DNA of 9,561 bases from Parcubacteria group bacterium Gr01-1014_56 (GCA_007375995.1 VMFK01000029.1:1-9561); one strand, 5' to 3'. Numbered from the stretch's first letter, positions 1 to 7,268 are shown. Numbers and translations are program-made. The notes: generated by a model from the letters alone, not told the origin.

Positions 1-1408
1 TATACTCTTTCTCTTTTAAATGAAGCCGCTCGAGCACAGGGCTCCCTTCTTTTGCGATAAGAGTAATATCTTTAATGCTCACCTCAATACCCAATGCCTC
101 AAGTGCGTCACACTCATGCAACCGCATGGCTCTGCGCATACTAAACGGGATGAGGTGATCAAACACAAAACGGTTTAAAGGCCACGCGTCACTAAACCCA
201 ACGAGTCTCCCTTTTCTTGTAATAGCCCAAGCAAAAAGCTTGCTTGCGGTTGCGAACTGCCCGCGTCCTGAGTACTGGGTCACCGTCGCATCACTAATGA
301 AAAGTTTTCTAAAGGCGGTGATGATACTTAGGGGCTGGCTTTTATTTGCCTCTATAATCTCGATCCACGGGTATGCCAGGAGGAGGTCACGGATCATAGC
401 TGCTTTGCCTGCTACTAAAATCGAACAGTGCGCATCAGGAAACTGCGCATGAATGTTTTCGAGCAAATACTTCCCCATAAGCGCATCCCCGATCGAAGAT
501 GCACGCAAGGTCACTGCTTTTTCAACTATAAAAGGACCGTCACTTTTTTCACCAATAAAAAATTTCTTCAATCTCAGCACTTTTTGTCTAAGATTATTAT
601 TTATTACTTGCAAAAGCGTCTGCCAAGGAGAGACTACCGGAAGTGGTATTGTTTTTCCACGTGGGATAGCCAAGATATCAAATGGCGCACTTTGAGAGCC
701 TAATAACCACGACCGAGGAGCGAAAGCAGTTGCAATTGTGCCGAGGCTTCCTATTTTGCCCAGTGTTAGGTTCGGAAGAGGCAAATACAGATCATAGCCA
801 CGCTTATATAAAAACCTCTCAATCTGTTGGGGTGATGAGCCGTGCGCACGAAGCGCAGATAGATTGATCTCACTTAAAATTATCGGGTGCAATCGCTCTA
901 TTAGTTCCGCGCCGCCTTCAAATACCGAAAGTTCCATACCCTCAACATCTATTTTTATTACATCAGCGTATTCTACTTCGTCGCCGAGTGTACTCACTTC
1001 AATAGAGCCTCCGCTAAGATCCAAGGTGTTTGCTCCTGCATTAGAAAGATTTTCTGTCTTGAGTGAAGCGTGGCCTGCGTTCACACCTAAACCTTTATTG
1101 CGCAGATCGAGAGTTACGTTATTCTGCTCAGCATTGCGCTTGAGGAGAGCAAATGTCTCTGGTATAGGTTCAAACGCAATAACTTTCCCTGCGAGTTTTG
1201 CCAAAGGGATTGCAAGCGTGCCGATATGTGCACCAATATCAACCACCACACTGTCCGGGGTAATAAAGTTTTTTAAAAGCTCGAGTGTTTCTTCTTGATG
1301 GTAGTTTCCTTTTTGTAAGTTCGTTCCGATCTTTTTGTCGTGTGACATGTCAACACTAAAACGACCGTGCGCAGTTTTGATAGTACGTATGTTTGAACCC
1401 TCTGACAT
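1..1408 (-). CDS. FkbM methyltransferase fused to GT9 (heptosyltransferase-like) domain, 3' end cut by window
   Basis: The reading frame is open from the ATG at 1408 to the left edge (469 codons, no stop), so the C-terminus is missing. Residues 50-200 form an FkbM-type SAM-dependent methyltransferase: VVDIGAHIGT (55-64) is the SAM-binding glycine loop, FEP (79-81) the acidic second strand, and IKIDVEGME (151-159) the FkbM signature. These enzymes usually O-methylate sugars or polyketides. After a basic linker (about 260-295), residues 299 onward match the N-terminal half of glycosyltransferase family 9: TLRASSIGDALMGKYLLENI, then FPDAHCSILV and a GFSDAWPLNRF strand (404-414), as in heptosyltransferases. 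GT9 enzymes act at the cytoplasmic membrane using nucleotide-activated sugars. The start lies one base after the upstream methyltransferase stop; I see no clear ribosome site, so translation is probably coupled. The fusion is directly visible; substrates are unknown. The donor need not be a heptose. Confidence 0.88.
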   Translation of the reverse strand, partial: MSEGSNIRTIKTAHGRFSVDMSHDKKIGTNLQKGNYHQEETLELLKNFITPDSVVVDIGAHIGTLAIPLAKLAGKVIAFEPIPETFALLKRNAEQNNVTLDLRNKGLGVNAGHASLKTENLSNAGANTLDLSGGSIEVSTLGDEVEYADVIKIDVEGMELSVFEGGAELIERLHPIILSEINLSALRAHGSSPQQIERFLYKRGYDLYLPLPNLTLGKIGSLGTIATAFAPRSWLLGSQSAPFDILAIPRGKTIPLPVVSPWQTLLQVINNNLRQKVLRLKKFFIGEKSDGPFIVEKAVTLRASSIGDALMGKYLLENIHAQFPDAHCSILVAGKAAMIRDLLLAYPWIEIIEANKSQPLSIITAFRKLFISDATVTQYSGRGQFATASKLFAWAITRKGRLVGFSDAWPLNRFVFDHLIPFSMRRAMRLHECDALEALGIEVSIKDITLIAKEGSPVLERLHLKEKEY

Positions 1409-1409
1409 G

Positions 1410-2288
1410 CTATTTATATCGACTGCGTATGCGTTTTATCAGAGTATACAGAGGAGACTTCCGGATCCAATATTTTAGGTTTCTAACTGGAGTATGAGCG
1501 CTTAAACCCGCGGGGTAAGCTCGTTTGCTAGGCGGTAATACTTGTATCTTCTCCTCATCAATCGAGATGCGATGCCACATAAGTTCTTTGTAGCCATCAA
1601 GTACCAATGTGCCGTCAAAAAGCTGATAGAGGCGTGTGTAGTATTCGGTATCTGGGTGCAGTGTCTCTATAGAAAGATCTTCAAATCCGAGCATTGGTGC
1701 CAATGACGTCAGCACAAAAAAAGCGTTTGCGCCCGTTGTTGCCACAAGTGTGTATCCCTTTTTTTGTGCAAGGTCCACAAACGCAAGCAGCGAGGAGCCT
1801 TGTTGTACGCTCATGTCGCGCGGCTGCACAAAAGCAATGTCGTTTGGGATGGTAGGGTTAAACTCGACGATAACTACACGCGGCTGATACTCCTTGAGCG
1901 ACTCCCACACATGATAGTCGTTGCCGTCGATATCGATCGACATCAGATCAAAGTCTTTGGGGAGAGGCGTGTTTAAAAATATAGCGTCGAGAGAATGTTC
2001 TCCCTCAAATGAGACAAAAAGATTAAGACATGTTGCTCGAGTGATAGTGCGATACGCTTCAACTAATTTCTCAAAATATGTTCGGTCGGCCTCGATAAGC
2101 ACACCTGACCACTCCTTTTTATTAATAAGCGCCCAAACGTTGCTGTCGTGGGTGCCGTTGAGCGCGCCAAATTCCACACACCATTTGTTGTGTGTGCCGA
2201 TGCGACGAAATAGCTCGGCGATCATGCCGTCTTCGCCTTGGCTAGAGGTTACATTGGTGCGAAAATCGCGAAGTGGGGCTTTGGTCAT
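1410..2288 (-). CDS. FkbM-like SAM-dependent methyltransferase
   Basis: This 292-residue protein has a Rossmann methyltransferase plan: CVEFGALNGTHDSN (37-50) in the SAM-binding loop position, LIEAD (64-68) ending the second strand with the acidic residue expected to hold the SAM ribose, MSIDIDGNDYHVWE (116-129), equivalent to the FkbM IDVEG motif, and RVVIVEFNP (137-145). The last 40 residues are basic and could touch the membrane or partner proteins. It resembles the FkbM superfamily but is a different branch from the methyltransferase downstream, so the two are not simple duplicates. The start ATG overlaps the stop of the upstream GtrA-GT4 gene by four bases (ATGA), and the stop is one base from the next start, placing it mid-operon. 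A sugar O-methyltransferase role is inferred from context. Many relatives are annotated only as hypothetical proteins. Confidence 0.8.
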   Translation of the reverse strand: MTKAPLRDFRTNVTSSQGEDGMIAELFRRIGTHNKWCVEFGALNGTHDSNVWALINKKEWSGVLIEADRTYFEKLVEAYRTITRATCLNLFVSFEGEHSLDAIFLNTPLPKDFDLMSIDIDGNDYHVWESLKEYQPRVVIVEFNPTIPNDIAFVQPRDMSVQQGSSLLAFVDLAQKKGYTLVATTGANAFFVLTSLAPMLGFEDLSIETLHPDTEYYTRLYQLFDGTLVLDGYKELMWHRISIDEEKIQVLPPSKRAYPAGLSAHTPVRNLKYWIRKSPLYTLIKRIRSRYK

Positions 2289-3847
2289 ATTGATCTGTCC
2301 TTAAGGAGTTGGTTCATAAACGTACGTATGCGCTGCGCACGAAGGTTCCAAGTATATTTTTGTACGATTTTGTATGCGACCTCTATACGCATTTCCTGCC
2401 CGTTGTCATTCAGCGCTTCCTCAATAGTATGCGCCAAACTCTCTGCATTGTCCGGCTCATAAAAATAACAAGCTTGGGGGTCAAGGACATCCATAAGGGC
2501 GGGTGTTTTGCTGGCGACGATCGGCCGCTTACTCGCCATATACTCAAACACCTTCATTGGCGAGGTGTAGTGATACGACTGCTCGTCGCGCTTTGTACCC
2601 AACACCAGGAGTACGTCGGCAGCAGCAATCCAAAGAGGTATGCGGGCATAGGGTTGGCTGCCAAAGAACTGTATGCGTGGGTTAGGTTTATGTCCGGCTA
2701 TCCTCTCATACTCCTCGGCCACGCCTCCTACCATGCCAAGGGTGACGCTTTCCGGCAAGAGGGGCGCTGCCTCTGTTAGAATATCCAGCCCCTTCCAATC
2801 AAAGATTCTACCGACATATAAAACGAGTGCGCTATCTTTTGATACACCGAGTTGTTCGCGTGCTTCTTCTTTGCTAAATGGCGCAAAGCTCGAAAGATCA
2901 ACACCATTTGGCTCTACCAAAAATTTCTCCTCTGGCATATGAAATTTCTCTTGTAGCTCCTGCTTAGTAATGTAGTTGGTGGGGATAATACCGGAAGCCT
3001 TGGAGAAAAATTTTCGATGAAGTACATTACTAGGCTTTCCACCATGCATCTCAGAAAAAAACGGGACGCCGAGGTAGGAAAGTGCTCGGTATGAAAAACG
3101 GTCAAGATCGACTGTATAGATCACCGAATGCTTCTTGTCGACACACAAAAGAATATAAAAAAAGTAAGAGATTATAAATGAATAAGAGCTGACGTGATAC
3201 CAAAACGGACCCTTATTGTGGAGGTCGATAACTGGCAGTGTGACTGTGGGGATATCCTTACGCAACCCATAAAAATCCTTAATAGATTTCCCTGGCGAAC
3301 CGCGACGCGGCAAGACAAGCACGAGGTTAACCCCCGCCTCAAGAAACGCTTCGCACATTTTTGCTATCTGAATGCCGTGTGCCTTCTCGGTTGGCATACG
3401 TGCATTAGCTATGTAATAGAGTGTAGAAATTGTCTTGTCTTTATGCAAAGGACGTCGCCAAACAAAACGACTATACAGCAGGTAGTTCACCACCCAACCA
3501 ATACCAATACCAACTACCGCATACAGTAGATAAAGCGAATGACCAAAAAAAACGACACCTGCCCACACCACGATTGCTTGTATAGAAACGGAGCCGAGTG
3601 CGCTCACGTTGAACATAACGAACCGCTTTGGGAGGGCATGTATGCTCCGATTTTTAAATGTCCAGAGATTATTTAAAATGAAGTTTGAAATAATCGCCGC
3701 CTCTGCTGCAATCGTATTCGCAATCGCCGGATGGAGATAAAGAAACTCCACCAAGAAAACAAGGATCAGGGCCTGAATACCGGTGCCCACGGCACCCACC
3801 ATACCTACCTTTAGGAATGAGGTATACCGCTCAATAAATTGTTTCAT
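2285..3847 (-). CDS. GtrA-like membrane domain fused to GT4 glycosyltransferase
   Basis: Counted from the ATG at 3847 (520 residues). Residues 1-133 are a GtrA family domain with about four hydrophobic helices (roughly 11-36, 39-61, 84-103, 107-127) and two GtrA hallmarks, ISNFILNNLWTFK (53-65) and NYLLYSRFVW (121-130). GtrA proteins are thought to move polyprenyl-phosphate-linked sugars across the membrane. Residues about 139-515 form a complete GT-B retaining glycosyltransferase of family GT4: the N-terminal strand TLYYIANARMPTEKAHG (142-158), EMHGG (266-270), PNGVDLSSF (313-321), LYVGRIFDWKGLDIL (343-357), and the nucleotide-sugar-binding SPMKVFEYMASKRPIVAS (429-446). An in-frame ATG 17 codons upstream (3898) would add a non-GtrA-like stretch; I prefer 3847 because GtrA proteins usually begin with a short MKxxI-type segment. 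Neither start has a strong ribosome site. Glycosyl transfer and GtrA function are joined in one chain; specificity is unknown. Confidence 0.92.
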   Translation of the reverse strand: MKQFIERYTSFLKVGMVGAVGTGIQALILVFLVEFLYLHPAIANTIAAEAAIISNFILNNLWTFKNRSIHALPKRFVMFNVSALGSVSIQAIVVWAGVVFFGHSLYLLYAVVGIGIGWVVNYLLYSRFVWRRPLHKDKTISTLYYIANARMPTEKAHGIQIAKMCEAFLEAGVNLVLVLPRRGSPGKSIKDFYGLRKDIPTVTLPVIDLHNKGPFWYHVSSYSFIISYFFYILLCVDKKHSVIYTVDLDRFSYRALSYLGVPFFSEMHGGKPSNVLHRKFFSKASGIIPTNYITKQELQEKFHMPEEKFLVEPNGVDLSSFAPFSKEEAREQLGVSKDSALVLYVGRIFDWKGLDILTEAAPLLPESVTLGMVGGVAEEYERIAGHKPNPRIQFFGSQPYARIPLWIAAADVLLVLGTKRDEQSYHYTSPMKVFEYMASKRPIVASKTPALMDVLDPQACYFYEPDNAESLAHTIEEALNDNGQEMRIEVAYKIVQKYTWNLRAQRIRTFMNQLLKDRSI

Positions 3848-3911
3848 AATCCCCCATATAATCCCATAGAGGACGAAAAAGTGACAATGAGGTACCATGG
3901 GCAGTACTTAA
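3848..3911. promoter_or_regulatory. Divergent intergenic region, probable promoters for both operons
   Basis: These 64 bases separate two operons transcribed away from each other, so both promoters probably lie here or just inside the flanking genes. On the plus strand TATAAT at 3857-3862 is a perfect -10 box, but no good -35 box lies 16-18 bases upstream. On the minus strand TTGTCA (3887 to 3882) and GATTAT (3863 to 3858) are 18 bases apart, but would leave almost no leader before the ATG at 3847. A G-run (3855 to 3851) sits just ahead of that ATG and is too close for an ordinary ribosome site. The region's regulatory role is likely; the individual boxes are weakly supported. Confidence 0.4.
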
Positions 3912-4793
3912 ATGAAAGCTAGGAAATCAAACATCCTTGTATTGGGTGCGAATGGATTTGTAGGGCGAGCCTTGGCTAAAAAATTGTTACAGGACAAGAA
4001 TACAGTCTCTCTTGTATCACGCGATAAGAAGCATAGAGTCGCGGGAGCGAAGATGTTCCATGGTGACCTCACCGATCCGAACTTTTGTAAAAAAATTCTA
4101 CGCGGAGTTGAAGTTGTATATTATCTAGCGAGTTTCAAAAAAAATGTCGCGATACACACACGTCAACCATTCGATGTTGTCTACGAAAATGTGTTGCCCC
4201 TTTTGACCTTTCTCTGGGCTACCAAAACGAGTGCTATTAAAACTCTTATCTATGCGAGTTCAGTTAACGTTAAATACGCCGTATCTAATAATAGAGAAAC
4301 CGATGGGTATGTTCTGGGCAAGTACATAAATGAACTGATTCTGAAATCATTCATCGCACAAACGGGTATTGACGTTAAAATCATTCGTTCTTCTGCAGTA
4401 TACGGACCTGGTAATGATTTCAATCCTGAAGTTGCCAATGTCATTCCACTTCTTATCGTAAAAGCCAGTTACAGTGGAGGAAAGTTGGTCTTGCGCGGGA
4501 AAGGCAAACGAAAACTCCAATTCATCTATATCGATGACCTTGTGGACAATTTAATCGCTATAAAAAATAGTTGTGAAAGCTTTTTTGTCATTGGAAATAA
4601 CGAAGCAATTAGTGTAAAAGATCTCGCTTCTAGAATTATAAAACTCGTTGGCAAAAATGTTAAAATTATCACTGGTGTAACACAGGAGGACAAATCAACG
4701 AAATTGGATATATTTAATAATGTGGTGCGACCAAAAACTAATTTAGACTCTGGACTACGTAAAACCGTGGCTTATTATAAAACCACAATATGA
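3912..4793 (+). CDS. Extended SDR NAD(P)-dependent sugar-nucleotide reductase/epimerase; candidate CDP-paratose synthase
   Basis: A 293-residue extended short-chain dehydrogenase/reductase. Visible motifs are GANGFVG (12-18) for dinucleotide binding, GDLTD (51-55), YASSV (114-118) with the catalytic serine, Y133xxxK137 as catalytic pair, RSSAVYGPGN (159-168) and FIYIDDL (204-210). After the second beta strand the sequence is SRDKK (36-40), basic rather than acidic, which in this fold favours NADPH and fits a 4-keto reductase. A TAA stop lies directly before the ATG in the same frame, fixing the start. Its stop overlaps the start of the CDP-paratose 2-epimerase gene by four bases. Because RfbS makes that epimerase's substrate and no other RfbS candidate is visible, I infer CDP-paratose synthase. 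The family alone would only support an NAD-dependent epimerase/dehydratase. Two sampled 60-base lines in this gene (4561 and 4621) are 27% and 30% GC, below the neighbours. Confidence 0.85.
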   Translation: MKARKSNILVLGANGFVGRALAKKLLQDKNTVSLVSRDKKHRVAGAKMFHGDLTDPNFCKKILRGVEVVYYLASFKKNVAIHTRQPFDVVYENVLPLLTFLWATKTSAIKTLIYASSVNVKYAVSNNRETDGYVLGKYINELILKSFIAQTGIDVKIIRSSAVYGPGNDFNPEVANVIPLLIVKASYSGGKLVLRGKGKRKLQFIYIDDLVDNLIAIKNSCESFFVIGNNEAISVKDLASRIIKLVGKNVKIITGVTQEDKSTKLDIFNNVVRPKTNLDSGLRKTVAYYKTTI

Positions 4794-5809
4794 AATTCTT
4801 AATTACAGGTGGCTGTGGGTTCCTCGGTTCTAATATTTCTGAAGCGGTTATCCAGCGTAAGGATACTCTCGTGGTGTTTGATAATCTCTCTCGAGTTGGG
4901 TCGGGAGACAATTTGCTGTGGTTACAACAAAAGGGTCCATTTACCTTTATTAATGGAGATGCTCGTAATCAGGATGAAGTCGAGAGTGTAATTCGTGACG
5001 AACGACCGGATGTGGTGATTCATCTCGCCGGTCAAGTAGCAATGACTACGTCGATTGAAGACCCAAGGAAAGATTTTGAGATAAATGCTCTAGGGTCATT
5101 TAATATCCTTGATTCGATACGAAAATATTCTCCAGAATCAATACTCATATATTCTTCTACTAATAAGGTATACGGGGATTTGGAGTGGGTTACCTATGAG
5201 GAGGGAAAGAAACGATATACAGCTCCAGAATTTCCAAATGGGTTCGCAGAAGATATTCCCCTTCAATTCTCTTCTCCGTATGGGTGCTCTAAAGGAGCTG
5301 CAGACCAGTATCTGACTGACGCCTACAAAGTGTTTGGTATTAAGACAATTGTCCTGCGACACTCGTCTATGTTTGGTGGAAGACAGTTCTCAACATTTGA
5401 CCAAGGGTGGATCGGATGGTTCTGCGACCAAGCAATACAACAAAAAAAGGCCGCCCTGAAAGAGCCATTTACCATTTCGGGTAATGGCAAGCAGGTCAGG
5501 GATGTGCTATTTGCAAGTGATATGGTCGGCTTATACTTCTCTCTCATTGAGCATATCGAGAGTACTAAAGGTCAGTGTTTCAATATTGGCGGAGGTTTTA
5601 ATAACAGCCTTTCACTTCTCGAACTCTTCGACATCTTAGAGAAAGAGTTGGACAGTACCCTTAACTATACTCAAATTGAGGCCAGACACAGTGATCAAAA
5701 AATATTTATCGCTGACATCTCAAAAGTCAAAAAATTTACGGGTTGGGAACCAAAAGTTAATAAGGTAGAGGGTGTTAAAAAAATGCTTGAGTGGGTGCAG
5801 AATAAATAG
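4790..5809 (+). CDS. rfbE: CDP-paratose 2-epimerase (tyvelose epimerase)
   Basis: This 339-residue extended SDR, the usual family length, epimerises C2 of CDP-paratose to give CDP-tyvelose, using tightly bound NAD. GGCGFLG (7-13) is the Rossmann loop; D31 after the second strand fits NAD. YSSTNKVYGD (121-130) carries the catalytic Ser/Thr, and Y164 and K168 in PYGCSKG are the catalytic pair. The stretches RHSSMFGGRQF (190-200), DQGWIGWFC (204-212) and SGNGKQVRDVL (230-240) are distinctive of the CDP-paratose epimerase subgroup rather than of UDP-glucose or UDP-glucuronate epimerases. The ATG overlaps the preceding SDR stop by four bases, and the GT2 gene follows after four bases. The rfbF, rfbG and rfbH genes that make earlier intermediates lie nearby on the opposite strand. 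Subgroup assignment is strong; the product sugar is inferred from the family. Confidence 0.92.
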   Translation: MKFLITGGCGFLGSNISEAVIQRKDTLVVFDNLSRVGSGDNLLWLQQKGPFTFINGDARNQDEVESVIRDERPDVVIHLAGQVAMTTSIEDPRKDFEINALGSFNILDSIRKYSPESILIYSSTNKVYGDLEWVTYEEGKKRYTAPEFPNGFAEDIPLQFSSPYGCSKGAADQYLTDAYKVFGIKTIVLRHSSMFGGRQFSTFDQGWIGWFCDQAIQQKKAALKEPFTISGNGKQVRDVLFASDMVGLYFSLIEHIESTKGQCFNIGGGFNNSLSLLELFDILEKELDSTLNYTQIEARHSDQKIFIADISKVKKFTGWEPKVNKVEGVKKMLEWVQNK

Positions 5810-5813
5810 CTAT

Positions 5814-6509
5814 ATGTTGAAACTCACTGTTGCTATACCTGCTTATAAAGAAGAGGAGAATTTGAAGGTTATTTTACCTCGATTGGTTTCTGTACTTGAA
5901 AGGATAGAGCCATCACATGAGATTCTTATTATCGACACTCGAGAGCCTATGGACGCAACTGAGGCTGTATGTGCAGACTTCAGTACGGTTCACTATATAC
6001 CTCGTGAAGGAGTATATAACTACTATGGTGACGCTATTAGAACTGCAGTAGCAAAAACGGAAGGAGAATATCTGATTTTTATGGATGCCGATGGCTCTCA
6101 CGATCCTGAATTTATCACCCAGCTCTATGCTTATAAAGATGACTTTGACGTAGTGATTGCATCACGTTACGTGAAAGGGGGTAGCACCAAGAACAGTAAA
6201 GTCCTGGTCTTGATGAGCCTGATGGTCAACATTGTGTATGCACTTGTGCTGAACCTCAACTGCAAAGATGTCTCTAATAGCTTTAAGCTCTATAAAGCGA
6301 AGGATATAAAAAGTATTACACTCACCTCAAACAACTTTGAAATTGTCGAGGAAATTCTGTTTAAAATAAAGAAAAAGAATAGGAATTTGAAGATTAAGGA
6401 GGTGCCCTTTACGTTTGACAAAAGAATGTTCGGTGAGACGAAAAGGAATTTATTTGTCTTTATGGTCACTTATCTGTACACCCTGTTTAAACTTCGCTTT
6501 GGTAAATAG
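5814..6509 (+). CDS. GT2 glycosyltransferase, dolichol-phosphate mannosyltransferase-like
   Basis: Counted from the ATG at 5814 (231 residues). It is a GT-A fold family 2 enzyme related to polyprenyl-phosphate mannosyl/glucosyltransferases: VAIPAYKEEENL (6-17) opens the fold, DADGSHDP (91-98) holds the metal-binding DxD, ASRYVKGGS (116-124) and NSFKLYK (155-161) are typical of the DPM1 group, and FDKRMFGETK (201-210) matches the conserved R-x-x-G loop. One hydrophobic stretch (about 129-148) could touch the membrane, but there is no C-terminal multi-helix domain. The usual acidic pair after the second strand (DDGS-like) reads IIDTREPMDAT (39-49), an odd variant. An in-frame ATG at 5772 would overlap rfbE by 38 bases and prepend a sequence unlike the family, so I reject it. 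Likely role: transferring a sugar to a lipid carrier or onto the glycan. The sugar cannot be told; tyvelose or paratose is only suggested by linkage. Confidence 0.88.
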   Translation: MLKLTVAIPAYKEEENLKVILPRLVSVLERIEPSHEILIIDTREPMDATEAVCADFSTVHYIPREGVYNYYGDAIRTAVAKTEGEYLIFMDADGSHDPEFITQLYAYKDDFDVVIASRYVKGGSTKNSKVLVLMSLMVNIVYALVLNLNCKDVSNSFKLYKAKDIKSITLTSNNFEIVEEILFKIKKKNRNLKIKEVPFTFDKRMFGETKRNLFVFMVTYLYTLFKLRFGK

Positions 6510-6520
6510 TTAGTTATACA

Positions 6521-6555
6521 TAAAACAAAAAGGTGGCGCACATAGTGCACCACCT
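6521..6555 (-). terminator. Rho-independent terminator for the YdcF-like gene
   Basis: An 11-base inverted repeat (6531-6541 with 6545-6555) pairs at ten of eleven positions around a three-base loop. Read on the minus strand it is followed by TTTTTGTTTT, the uridine tract expected of an intrinsic terminator. It lies about 35 bases past the stop of the minus-strand gene. On the plus strand it is followed by mixed bases with no T-run, so it should not act as an efficient intrinsic terminator for the converging GT2 operon. Confidence 0.85.
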
Positions 6556-6589
6556 GTCCTCGTCTCAACACTGCTCTTGAGCTGCGGCG

Positions 6590-7261
6590 TCACACGCCGT
6601 CACGTTTGTGAATATACTCAATGAGCTCACCTACGGTGGCATGGGGTGTGAACCCAACCCTGTCGCGTCGTTTGTACTTTTCAACCCTTTTATACTCGGC
6701 GGCAATGTGATTAAACATGGTGCCGGATATAAAGCCGCCCCCAAGGACTGTTTTTTCAGCATCCATGTTCCAATCAACGGAGTCGAGTGTTCGCGCATAC
6801 ACTTTCAAGAACACATGTCTTTGTTCCATCAGGTACACGATCTGGAGCATACACCGCAGAATATGATGCGGCAAAGCAAAGATAGTTAAACTCTGCCACC
6901 CTGACTGAAGTGCAAGGGTAATCAGGTTGCCGGACTCCGCCGCTGTATGAAGCGACTCCGGCAACACTACGATATCCTTCCTTTCAACTCCGAGGATTGC
7001 CAGTGTTCGTAACCACGGCTCGCATCCAAAGTAGGCAAGATTTTTTTCATTGCATACACTTTCGGAAACACCATTGATGACAATGCGACCGATGTCGCCA
7101 CGTTTAAGAGTCTCTCGACTCAACTTCAGAGTGGCGTCATCTAATCCAGGGTCCGTCACTGACGAGCCATGGATAAACATGGCATCGGTTTTGGGGCGTT
7201 TGTCGAGAAGTACGAGAAGGATAGCCTCCATCATACTTTTGGCACTTGTGAGCTTGCCCAT
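6590..7261 (-). CDS. YdcF/DUF218-like protein
   Basis: A soluble-looking 223-residue protein whose layout resembles the DUF218 (YdcF, SanA, ElyC) fold. AMFIHGSSV (27-35) is the first strand and loop, GRIVINGVSESVCNE (58-72) the second strand followed by the usual E near the helix, GVERKDIVVLPESLHTAAESGN (91-112) matches the family's GVp..I..E..S..T..N pattern, and TIFALPHHILRCMLQIVY (126-143) the strand ending at a conserved H...R. There is no signal peptide or long membrane helix. The ATG at 7261 has GGAG seven bases upstream; another ATG at 7265 is out of frame. It has its own promoter and terminator, so it is expressed independently of the surrounding sugar genes. DUF218 members have been linked to envelope and polysaccharide functions, but the reaction is not established. 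Family call moderate, role unknown. Confidence 0.65.
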   Translation of the reverse strand: MGKLTSAKSMMEAILLVLLDKRPKTDAMFIHGSSVTDPGLDDATLKLSRETLKRGDIGRIVINGVSESVCNEKNLAYFGCEPWLRTLAILGVERKDIVVLPESLHTAAESGNLITLALQSGWQSLTIFALPHHILRCMLQIVYLMEQRHVFLKVYARTLDSVDWNMDAEKTVLGGGFISGTMFNHIAAEYKRVEKYKRRDRVGFTPHATVGELIEYIHKRDGV

Positions 7262-7268
7262 CCATAGT

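Noticed and set aside
480..560. Frameshift or missed gene boundary between FkbM and GT9 domains
   Set aside because: The minus frame reads through the linker without stops and both domains are in the same frame, so a genuine fusion is the simpler reading.
240..703. Several short overlapping plus-strand open frames
   Set aside because: They lie opposite the continuous GT9-bearing frame and have no motifs or ribosome sites.
864..1298. 144-codon plus-strand open frame, serine-rich
   Set aside because: It is antisense to the FkbM domain, which has full family motifs on the minus strand; the plus translation has no recognisable domain.
1921..2779. Plus-strand frames of 127 and 156 codons
   Set aside because: Both are antisense to well-supported methyltransferase and GT4 genes and look like codon-bias shadows.
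3848..3898. Upstream start (ATG 3898) for the GtrA-GT4 gene
   Set aside because: It adds 17 residues unlike GtrA N-termini, lacks a ribosome site and would consume nearly all the divergent promoter region. Not fully excluded.
5772..5813. Upstream start for the GT2 gene overlapping rfbE
   Set aside because: The extra 14 residues do not match the family, while the ATG at 5814 places the VAIPAY strand at the usual N-terminal position.
6531..6555. Hairpin as a terminator for the plus-strand GT2 operon
   Set aside because: No T-run follows on the plus strand; the T-run lies on the minus side only.
6585..6599. Six-base GC-rich hairpin (CGGCGT, loop CAC, ACGCCG) over the YdcF-like gene stop
   Set aside because: It has no T-run and is short; a real terminator lies just downstream, so this is probably coincidental.
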